Source: Candidula unifasciata (taxonomy: Eukaryota > Mollusca > Gastropoda > Stylommatophora > Geomitridae). Taken from it: DNA of 64,000 nucleotides. The first letter of the stretch is position 1. The number at the start of each line of letters is the position of its first letter. Below the pieces are notes generated by a model. That model worked only from the letters and a program-made list of their open reading frames with translations, was not told where the DNA came from and ran no database searches. The stretch is taken from NCBI GenBank assembly GCA_905116865.2, contig CAJHNH020004879.1:453001-517000 (forward strand), read 5' to 3'. This document shows, piece by piece, positions 11,601 through 23,600 of this stretch. Both the position numbers and the translations under genes were made by a program.

Positions 11601-14600
11601 CAGATATATGGGTTCCCAATTGTCAGTATATGGTTTCTCCTGCGTAAGATTTATGGGTTTCCCTGTGTCAGATAGATATTCCCTAAATGTTAAATTAAGA
11701 ATCGACATCACAGCACTCGGGACACTCCCATAAGTTCTCTGTCTCCATCTTCAACAGCAAGCAATGAGTTCCATTTCCGATGGCACCTGTAACCGTTTGA
11801 TTATATATCCATCTCGTCCTTTCCCTGAATGTTGAGCATCGGCCAAATCCCCTGGTAACTCCTCACAGCACCATTTTTCTCAGACCGTAATGATCTATCT
11901 GTGCCTCCACACTGTTCACTCATTCCCAAAGGGCCCTCACAATATCTAGCTTGTTATACATCATTTCACCACCAAGTAGTGCAGAGCCAGCCAGCCAATC
12001 ACCTGCTCATTTCCCATAAGATCGCCATGACCTGGAGAAAATATCCACAGGATGCTAACTACCCTGTGTTCCCTGTGTCAGATAAATGGGTTCCCTGATC
12101 AGATAGGTGTTCCCTGTGTCACATAGGTGTTCCCTGTGTCACATAGGTGTTCCCTGTGCCACATAGGTGTTCCCTGTGCCACATAGGTGTTCCCTGTGTC
12201 ACATTTTATTGGAGTGGACCTTTATTTAATACAGATTATTGGAGTGGACCCTGAGGGATCAATTTTAGCAATACCAGAGAGCTTGAATAAAAGTGAAGTA
12301 TCCTTCTATGAAGTCGAGGGAATTGGGTACGACTTTGTTCCTACAGTACTGTCAAGGGAGGTAAGTCAAGTTGTTTCTTGTCAGTGCCATGGGAGTTAAT
12401 GTGACAAAAGTGGAATGTGGCATTTTTTTAAAATTTGCAGTCACAAAAGATAGGGATTTGAAAAACCTTTTAAGGGCTAAAAAGAGCATGGGATGGAAAA
12501 TTATTCCTCCCCATGACGCTTAATGGCAGAAGTGGTTTATGATGACGATGGTGAAATACAGCTAATACTGATAAACTGAAGAGAATTGTGGACAGTGAAA
12601 CTAAAGTCCGAAGGTGGATGAACACCCAGAACTTTTCACCAGAGTTTTCAGCTGGTAAATGCGAACAAGTAGAATTATATATATAATAAACAAACAATGT
12701 ATTGATTGTAATTCATAGAAAGTATCATGAAACAGGGAGTGGGTAGATGCTTTTGTGATGGGTAGGAATTTTTCTCTCAACACATCCCCTTCACCAGATC
12801 AATTGAACTAAAATCTGAGCTATGTTGATCTCACACAATCCTGAAAAACCAAGAAAACAGCCATATTGGCTTGTTAAGTACTTTAACAGTAGCTGCACTT
12901 GGTAACCACAGGAGAAGGAAAGGGGTTTTGGATGTCTATCATAAATTTAATGAATTATTAGACAGGACAGGTGACCCCTCCTGACTACCTCCTCCTAGTA
13001 AAGAATTATTATTATCAGTGAGCTCCCACCAAATGCTATTCTATCTTAACAGTTTAGTTAAACATGTAAGAACAGACACATTCTGAATGTCAAAAACTGA
13101 TGCAGGATAAGACCATACAGCTGATTTATTAACCTAGCAATCATTTATAAGTTTTTAAACAATAATGGTATGGTAGTAATAAGATGCTTCAGCTAGAGAA
13201 CTGAACACCTAAGATTCAAGTGAAGTTATAATGGTGGTGATAAGTTTACGAACATAAATACAGCATGTAACTTTTGAATGTATAAAGTGGAACCTCAGAG
13301 AGCCCTCGTGTTGAGGCCCTTCTTAGCTTTTCCTAGCTGTTCCAGCTTTTCCACCTCTTCCAGCTTCTTGTTCACAGGTTCCTGCCTCGTTCTCCACCTC
13401 CTGCCTTGTTCCCAGCTTGTGGATCTCCTACACACTGTAGGTTCATACATGTGGACCCTCTGTTTCTGTTATCAGAAATGACAGGTCCTTACCCTGATGG
13501 GAGGTGGGAACATTCCAGCAATTTGCCAAACAAGACTCAAACAGCTGGAATTACTTTCTACTGTTAATCTGAGTTTGTGGCCTGCTGACAGTACTATACA
13601 ATAAAGTCTAGCCTAGCAGTAATAATATGTACCCTTATCTCTCTGCAAAGTTAAACTCCTTCCCTTTTCTAGTTTCTAACCTACCCTACAAGAGAGGATC
13701 TAAGTCCCGCCCTTGAGGTACCTTGCAGATCAAATTAGCCAATAATGTGCCTGTCAGTAACTTTTGACTTCCCCTACTAAGATCAAACATTCTTAAGAGG
13801 TAAACATCTGGTTTACAGCCAATGTCACTGACAGGTGTGAAACGCCGGTCCAGGGGACACTGTTATGTCTGGAGTTGTCTACCAGACCAAGTTAATTCCC
13901 CTGATCTGGTCTGTTTAAAGGGCCCTAGTCAGCTGGTTATGTAGCATTTTATGACACTAGGGTCTTTGGCCTGCAGTCCAAGGAAGATAATCTTAATTGG
14001 GATAATTAGTTTTATTACCAATTGCCTGCTCCGAAGGGTCTCTGGTCTGGAGATAATTATATGACACTCCTACTGGCTTGTAGAACAACTCATTAGATAA
14101 AGTAATGTTAGGTAATCTTAAACCAAGCTTGGTTGCTTTGTCTGACTAAGACTGGAAACAATTTTAACAATTTTAAATCCCATGGGATGTTTTTGGTACT
14201 ATTTAGGCTTAGTGCATAGTAAACATAATTATTTGTCTCTCTATGAACATAAGAAATTATTAAACATAATATAACTTCTGAGGCCACTGAGGTCCATTTC
14301 ATCACAGAAAGATAGAAGGACACACTAGACAATATAAAAATCAAAAACTGTCGTTACTGCACCAGTAATCTGACCTTTCACCTCCAAATGGCAAGTGTGC
14401 CTTGCTATTGAAACAAGTGTACTAAGAACATGACCAACTAGGCATCCAACAGTTTATTTATGTGAAGAAGAAGGTTTTTGGGCCCCATTTTGGTGGGGGG
14501 GGGGGGGGGGGGGGGGAGGAAGAAAATAGACTCATTGCCTCCTTAACTAGCCTGTATTATCACTTGATGGCTGAACCATTTCATTCTTTGTCAGTCAGCG

Positions 14601-17600
14601 TTATTTAGACATGGTCTTATTCCATCTTTCTCTATAATGCTGGTATTTGTAACCCTATCTCTTCTTGTATTGTTAGTGACCTTATATAGACAGCACATTT
14701 TGCAGCAGTTATTTTCAGTCACTATATACAATCAATAAATCACACATGTCAGTTCATTACACAACAACAACATTTCTTGTTACAAATTTGAGGCTTGATA
14801 AACCTAGAAGCTAAAAAAAAAAATCAATCTCAGCCTCATTATGGATGCAAACACACGATGAGCAGCAGGTCAGCATGCATGACAACACTGTCATGACTCT
14901 TCAATCAATCAGTGAATGAAATAGAAGTCAACTTTTGTTTTATTTCTCTGACAGCATGTGGACAAATGGTACAAGAGTGCTGACAAGCCATCGTTCATCA
15001 TGTCGCGGAGACTGATACGAGAGGAAGGATTACTCTGTGGTAATTGTGCTTTAGGCTTGTAAATTACATATATATCGAGGTCAGTTTTGTCTCATTTAAT
15101 TGAAAAATCAAGTCTAGTTTCTACTCTGGTTAATGATCCACTGAACTGTAACCAAGAATAATCTCCCTTTCATTGTTGTGGTTTTATTGATAAAGGCTGC
15201 TACCAAAATGTCTGATTATTCCTGTGTATGAATTGTTTCCCCTTCTCACCATCATAAGCTTTTCAGTCATAATTGAGTGGATTATTTTCTTGATATCAGC
15301 TTGACTGCAATCAACCCTATCTTTTTCTTTTCATCGCTTTTGGATTTCCTTCTGTTATCTTAGTGACATATTGTAAAGGAAGGGAAGAGGTGAAATATAG
15401 AAATATTTTCTGTGTCTCTCTAATGCATTGTGTTAATTGATATTCATTTGTCAAAAGTTGTTGTTCATCTTAGTGCAGTGAACAGTGCACTGTGGAGAAA
15501 GACTAAAGTTCTAAAGTGTAAAACATGGTGGAGTGAATTTAACCCTTGATCTATAAACTTAAATTTAACTGGCAGTCACTCAAAAGTGAATGTTAGCTGT
15601 TAATCAATCACAAGTGACTGTTAGTCAGCCAGTCACAAATGAGTATTCACAGAGTGTTAGATGTTAATAATTCATAAGTAAGTATTTTCCACAATCAGTG
15701 ACAAGTGAATGTTAGCTGACAAACAATAACAAGAGATTGTTAGCTATCATACACAAGTGAATGTTAATTGTCAATCAGTAACAATTGAGTATAAACTGTC
15801 AGTCAGAAAGTGTTAGCTGTCAGTACAGTAACAAGTGAATGTTAGCTGTCAGTCAGTAACAAGTGAGTGTTAGCTGTCAGTCAGTAACAAGTGAGTGTTA
15901 GCTGTCAGTCAGTAACAAGTGAGTGTTAGCTGTCAGTCAGTAACAAGTGAGTGTTAGCTGTCAGTCAGTAACAAGTGAATGTTAGCTGTCAGTCAGTAAC
16001 AAGTGAGTGTTAGCTGTCAGTCAGTAACAAGTGAGTGTTAGCTGTCAGTCAGTAACAAGCGAGTGTTAGCTGTCAGTCAGTAACAAGTGAATGTTAGCTG
16101 TCAGTAAGTAACAAGTGAGTGTTAGCTGTCAGTACAGTAACAAGTGAATGTTAGCTGTCAGTCAGTAGCAAGTGAGTGTTAGCTGTCAGTCAGTAACAAG
16201 TGAGTGTTAGCTGTCAGTCAGTAACAAGTGAATGTTAGCTGTCAGTCAGTAGCAAGTGAATGTTAGCTGTCAGTACAGTAACAAGTGAGTGTTAGCTGTC
16301 AGTACAGTAACAAGTGAATGTTAACTGTCAGTCAGTAACAAGTGAGTGTTAGCTGTCAGTCAGTAACAAGTGAGTGTTAGCTGTCAGTCAGTAACAAGTG
16401 AATGTTAGCTGTCAGTAAGTAACAAGTGAGTGTTAGCTGTCAGTCAGTAGCAAGTGAGTGTTAGCTGTCAGTACAGTAACAAGTGAATGTTAGCTGTCAG
16501 TCAGTAACAAGTGAATGTTAGCTGTCAGTCAGTAACAAGTGAGTGTTAGCTGTCAGTCAGTAACAAGTGAATGTTAGCTGTCAGTAAGTAACAAGTGAAT
16601 GTTAGCTGTCAGTCAGTAACAAGTGAATGTTAGCTGTCAGTCAGTAACAAGTGAGTGTTAGCTGTCAGTACAGTAACAAGTGAATGTTAGCTGTCAGTCA
16701 GTAACAAGTGAGTGTTAGCTGTCAGTCAGTAACAAGTGAGTGTTAGCTGTCAGTACAGTAACAAGTGAATGTTAGCTGTCAGTCAGTAACAAGTGAGTGT
16801 TAGCTGTCAGTCAGTAACAAGTGAATGTTAGCTGTCAGTCAGTAACAAGTGAGTGTTAGCTGTCAGTCAGTAACAAGTAAATGTTAGCTGTCAGTCAGTA
16901 ACAAGTGAGTGTTAGCTGTCAGTCAGTAGCAAGTGAGTGTTAGCTGTCAGTCAGTAACAACTGAATGTTAGCTGTCAGTCAGTAACAAGTGAATGTTAGC
17001 TGTCAGTCAGTAACAAGTGAGTGTTAGCTGTCAGTCAGTAACAAGTGAATGTTAGCTGTCAGTACAGTAACAAGTGAATGTTAGCTGTCAGTCAGTAGCA
17101 AGTGAATGTTAGCTGTCAGTCAGTAACAAGTGAATGTTAGCTGTCAGTCAGTAGCAAGTGAATGTTAGCTGTCAGTCAGTAGCAAGTAAATGTTAGCTGT
17201 CAGTCAGTAGCAAGTGAGTGTTAGCTGTCAGTACAGTAACAAGTGAATGTTAGCTGTCAGTCAGTAACAAGTGAGTGTTAGCTGTCAGTCAGTAACAAGT
17301 GAGTGTTAGCTGTCAGTCAGTAACAAGTGAATGATAGCTGTCAGTCAGTAACAAGTAAATGTTAGCTGTCAGTCAGTAACAAGTGAGTGTTAGCTGTCAG
17401 TCAGTAACAAGTGAATGTTAGCTGTCAGTCAGTAACAAGTGAGTGTTAGCTGTCAGTCAGTAACAAGTGAATGATAGCTGTCAGTCAGTAACAAGTAAAT
17501 GTTAACTGTCAGTCAGAAAGTGTTTTAGCTGTCAGTCAGTGTTAGCTGTCAGTCAGAAAGTGTTTTAGCTCTCAGTCAGTGTTAGCTGTCAGTCAGAAAG

Positions 17601-20600
17601 TGTTTTAGCTCTCAGTCAGTATCAAGCAAGTGCTAGCTGACAGTCAGTAACAAGTGAGTGTTAGCTGACAGTCAGTAACAAGTGAGTGTCATCTGTCAGT
17701 GGTTTACCTGTGGCTGATACCAATGTTTTCAGGTGGCAGCAGTGGATCCATCATGCACTGTGCCATCCAAGCAGTCAAAGACTTTGGATTGAAGAAAGGT
17801 CAGCGCTGTGTGGTCATCCTGCCAGATTCTATTAGAAATTACATGTAAGTTGATCTAACTGGACACGATATTGAGTCCGTGTTTAACATGTCTGTCTGGA
17901 CTTTAGTCATTGATTAACATTTCTGTAGCTTCTGCATTGCTCTACATGCTGTATCTTTAGTATACCCAAGTTTAAAGCACATGGTCTCGTTTTGTATCTT
18001 TTCCAGTCTCCCTGAGTCTGACTTAGAGTAAGGATGGCCAGAGCTTATTCGATCACCGAAAGGACAAGACCTTGGTATAAAAGACAGAGATGTTGCTGTT
18101 CGCATTTTGCTGTCCCCCATGACTCTCATAGCTGCCAAACCCATCCTAGCCTTTGCTACCAAATGGTCTATGTGCCCAGTAATAACCGGATTGCGATAAA
18201 AAAGAATTCCCAAATATTTTATTGCAGGAGCTCATTCCACCTTCTCCTAGCATAAATTTAGAGCTGGTGTTGGAGTACTGACAATACATTTGTTTAACGA
18301 GAACCATGTCACAGCTGCCTTCGTTGGGTTGACCTGTGTCTCTGCCTCACCACACCAACTGGTTATGAGGTCGAGTTCAGACTGAAGTTCCTCTGCAACC
18401 TCATTTCGGTCCTTGCCCTCACGGTACACCAAAACATCATCAGCATATGATAATGTCATCCCTGGTCCTGTGATCTATTCACCTGTGTAGACATTGAATA
18501 ATACTGGAGATAGGGATGAACCTTGTGGCAAGCCAGGATGTTTTGTTGTTGGTTCAGAGGCCCAGCTGCCACACTTAAATATTACTGTTCATTGTAGAAG
18601 GGCTGCAGAAATCATTTGGGGAGAAAAGGACTGATATGTAGTTCTCATAGCTGAAACAGAATTCCGGTCAAATATGGCAACACGATTTGTATATTTCTTC
18701 TCACATGGATTATTTTTGTCTAAGCTATGGAAATTCCTTCACTTGGATATAGATAACTGTGCCAGAATGTAGGCCAAGAATACAACTTCCTCAAAATTTT
18801 TGCCGTTGCTACTGAGTTTCATGCATCCGAGCTAAAACCTTCTTGAGTTGTTTTCTTTTGCATGTAGTTTTTTTATTATTTTTTATTTCACAATGGCTGA
18901 TCAGCAAGTGTGTAGCGAACTATTTAGGTTGAGAAACAGAATTACACAGTGGGGGAATTACACTGTGAGCCCTTTGCAACACATAATGACACATCAGGAC
19001 AGTGATGATGAGGATTGGTGAGTCAAGTGTGTGTCACCGATGTGTTGGTTAGAGAAATGAGATGTTTACTGGTCAATATTTGTGGGCATGTTGTGAGAAG
19101 GAATAAACTTGAGAACTTGATAACAACTGGCAAGATTATTAAGTAAAAAAAGAATAAAAAGGAATTTAAAAAAAAAATATCTGGATCGTGTGGCCACAGA
19201 CCCCTGATTCTGGGGATCATGTGGGAATGGCAAATCATGACAACCTGCTATCTGTGGGGCATATGGTGATGTTTCAATGATGTGTCACTGGTGTGTCGAT
19301 GATGTGTTACTGGTGTATGATGATGTGTCACTGATGTGTTGCTGGTGTGTTGATGGTGTGTCAGTCATGTTTTACTGAGGTGTCATGTACATCTTGTGAC
19401 TACTTCAGCCAAAATTTATTTGTGACACAGATTTGATTATTTCATTTCCAGGTCAAAGTTCTTGAGCAACGATTGGATGAGCCAGAGAGATTTTCTAGAG
19501 TTTGAGAAAAATATTGAGCCATCAAAAGAATGGTCAGTGATTCTTCTTAGATTATCCTCATTTCTGGGGAGTTGTTTGTTGTTGTCAGTTTTATTTTGTG
19601 TGTGCTGTAGATTTATTTGGGAGTGTTTTATTGTTTGTTTATTGTCAGCTTTTGTTTGTGGATGCAAAAAAAAGGGGGGGGGGGAGGGGGTGCATGTGTG
19701 CATGTCTCTCTCTCCCCCCCTCTCCCTTCTCTTCATGCATGTCCACTAGTATCCCAGCAAACCTTGGGAGGTAGCCTGAGGTGGTCTATGCCTTCATGGT
19801 TTTTTCCTTATTTTTTTATTTTTTTTTTATAGGTTCTTTTTGTTAGTTTATAAAGTAGTCTAACAGTGTTTCTGAAATAATGCATGAAAAACTTTATTTC
19901 CAAAGGGTCGCAAATTGGGCACACAGAAAATTAGCCCTTAAACCTGACAATATTGGCCAATACTGGTGTAATTTTCCCAGTGTTGAAGTATATGATCATG
20001 TAATTTCTCTGTATGGTAGAGTGTATAATTAGGTATCCCAGTGTCGAACAGAAGCATTTACATGTTGATTTCATTGCAGATTAATTTTTTTCAAAAGTTA
20101 CTTCTTGATATAACGGCTTATTGCGTTGAAAAACTGATACATTTTCTAATTATTTCAAGAATGCACCAAAACTTATAAGGGTCACTGCATTAAATAGTGG
20201 TTTCCTTTATTGTTGTGTGAAGTTGGCAACTATTCAAGTTTGGACTTGTATTTTAGTTCTCCAAAGAAAAAATGTCCATCATCCTATGGAGGATCGTATC
20301 TCAGGTCTACCACAGGAGAGTCCGACTTTCTAACCATTTGGCCAGGTGATTCTGCTGGTGAAAGTTTTGTTTTGATATGTATAATCATGTAATTTCCACA
20401 GGTGGTGGAGACTGAGCGTGAGTGCCTTGAACTTGTTAGCCCCTTTGACTGTGATGCCAACTGTTACAATTCAAGATACACTGGAACTTCTCAACAAGGA
20501 GGGATTTGACCAGGTTCCAGTTGTGGATGAAACCGGGTAATTTGGCCAGGTTTTTAATCAAGAGTATTTCTCCTGATGTAGTTTATCAATTATTTTTTTT

Positions 20601-23600
20601 TTTTTTAACAGACAATAAGATGCTACGTTGTCAAAGCAAGAAGATGAAGATGGCTTGGACATGTTTGCAAAATGTTTCATGACACTTTGGCAAGGACAGC
20701 TGTCTGATGTAGATCTGAGTAGCCAAAGGAAAGCTGGAGTACAATAGAAGGGGAAATGATGGAATGTTAAATGACATGGATACCACAGGCAGATAAGCAG
20801 CAGACCAGCAGCAGTAGACATCACTTGTGAATGCCTAACATGTCAACAGCAACCCACCTAAATTTTAAACTGATATTTTGGTAAAATAACATCTGAAATA
20901 TTTATTTTCATTCGCAGGCAGATGTTATTTAACCCATTATATCCAGAAAATGTTCACTTTGTAGTAAACATGCTTTTGGCAGAATGAACAAAAATAATAA
21001 TGCTATGAGATAGAGAAGATAAAGTGACATCTGAAGCAGAATGGGTGAGTATTGCAACTGGAATGGCCTAAGGAGTTGAAGAAAATGTGTAATCTAAGTG
21101 GAACTGCGCTATTCCTGACAGATGCAAGAGTGGTATTTCAGGCACTCAAATCTGGAAAATTACCTGGTATACAGAAACTACTCTCCAAACTAGGCAGCCG
21201 ATGAAAGGTAACTATGCAATGAATACCATCCCACTGTGGAGTTCCCGAAATAAAAGAGCTGATAAACTAGCTAAGGAAGGTGCAGATAAAAAACAGATTG
21301 ACTTACCAGTCTCTTATCAACAGAAGAAGAGAATAATCAAATCAGTTAGAAAGCCACCAAAACTGGCACAAGACGGCTACCATATAATGGACAGACCAGA
21401 GCAAGTCATTATTCTATGCCTTAGAACAGGACACAATTGATATTTCAGCCACATGTACACAGAATTTAAGATTGGCGTATCAGCCATGTTACACATCATG
21501 TCCTCTAAGACTGTTCCAAATACAACATAACATGACAAAACTTTTGGCCAAGGGAAACACCATTACAAGCAAAACTTAACAGTTGCTGTTTGAATTACAA
21601 CAGAAAATGAAGTTCATCCTAGAGACAACATTGCCGATATAGATAATCTATTTCAAGAGATAAAAAAAAAAGTAGAACCCAAAAAATGCATGGTCAGTGC
21701 CTGGGTAGGGAATGAGTTAAATTGTAGACCCTAATCAAACAAAAACTTCATTCATCAGTAATATTTCACCACCAGTTGAATTCAGTGTTGCCAGATGGCA
21801 AAACATTTTTCCGTGGATAAAAAATTTGGAGGTTTTCATCAGCACCTGGGTGGTTTATTGGTCTGCCAGTTGGTGACTGGTCGTCGGTCAAAACATGTTT
21901 GGGTCATCGCAACAATACTGCAAAAAAACTTTTCAGGGCTACTTGGTGATGAGCAGTCTTTAGCCAATAATATGGCACAAACAATATAACCAACAGCTCC
22001 ACCTCTGCATATGCTGGTTGAACATGGGTGACTTTTAATGTGTGTTTTTCATCAACAAACTTGAAAGTCATTTCTCAGGGAACAATGTACAACTTATGAC
22101 TCCTACAGTAGGGCATATGTACGTGGGTGTTTTCTTCTTCTTCTTCTTAGCATTCATTAGCTGTAAACTTTAATAGACAGGTCTGGTTATTGATCTACTT
22201 CTGTCTTGTTCTAAAACTTGGGTTTTGTGGGCACATTTGTTTTACAGATCTGTCTGCTTGTATGAAGACAATTGGTTGCTTACCTTTCAAACATCTGCAC
22301 TCTTGTTTTGAAAAAAAAAACACCTCTAATTAGCTATCAACATGCTTCCATAATGGTTTGGACAAGAGAGTAGTGGAGGATAGCAATTCCAAAAGAAGAG
22401 GTAGGTATTGACCAAACTGATGGTAGACACAGGATATCATGAAAGTTCACAAAGCGGGAAGGATGACAAGAGCCACTTTAGCCAATGGTGAAATGTGGTA
22501 GGCTAGTTCGGTTCTGCATGTGGTGAGGCATGACTTGACTGCAAAGACTGTAGATAGTCAAAGAAAAGCTGGGCAAAGAAGGACATGGAATGACAACCTC
22601 AAGAATTTGACAGGACTATTGGCACACCTCCACAATCCTAATGGGTCAGAGGTTATGTTGTTTAAAGATGGCAGGGAACCAAATGACTTTCTGGTCTTTT
22701 TCTATGATGAGAGTCACTTCTGCAAAGGACCTACAACATATTCCTGATCCGTGAACACTGATTCTGTTTAGGCAAACCACGTATATTGTGTTTGGCATCC
22801 AGGTTTTACTGGATAACCACACATATTGCATTTAGTATCCATGTTTTTCAAATAATAAAACTGTGCATACATTTGTTCTCTATAGTCGCATCTTGGGAAT
22901 GGTGACAGTTGGAAACATGATGTCAAAAATTGTGAAAAACAAAGTCAAACTCAACGATCCAGTCTGTAATGTCATGTATAAACAGTTCAAGCAGGTAAGA
23001 TACAAATTTGTCATTGTCAGCCACAAACATTAGTGCATTCTTTGCTGACTATCTCTATAAAATTATAAGATACAAATTTGAAGGCTAGTTCGATGACAGT
23101 TTTCCCACTTATGCACTCTTACACACTAGCACACTTCTGATTGGTTGATTTCAGCCTAGCTCACTTCTGATTGGTCCACCTTGAGCCACCTTACCTTGCC
23201 AGAAAATTACGGGAGTGTTCCGTAATGCCGTTGATATTGTGTGTTGTATGATTCAGCACGCCAGTGCTTTCAACAACCCACCTAGAGAGTGCTGCAACCT
23301 ATGTCACAGGCATTCTCTTTCTTAGAAGAAAAACGTAAATGCAAGACAAGCCAGAAAGCAAACAACAGAACGGCACACCCGTAACCCCCAGGAAAGTAGA
23401 CCAGTCTAACAAAGTTATAAATGGAACGTGACCTACTTTGTTTGGGGAGACTAACGTCGAACTAAATGGTTTAAATAAAGAAAACGAGGAGTAGGAGTTT
23501 ACTGCCTGGCATATTTTGCTATATCTCGTCAGGTGTATACTACAGTAACAATTGATTCCTGACAAAATACAGAACAGTATGTCAGGTAATACATAATGCA

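Noticed and set aside
15590..17700. Regular 28-bp repeats as a CRISPR array
   Set aside because: Units are contiguous with no spacers, and the DNA is eukaryotic. It is a minisatellite.
20929..21720. A second piggyBac-like element, TTAACCC..GAGTTAA
   Set aside because: TTAA at both ends and loosely similar termini, but the match is weak and the inside is a LINE relic.
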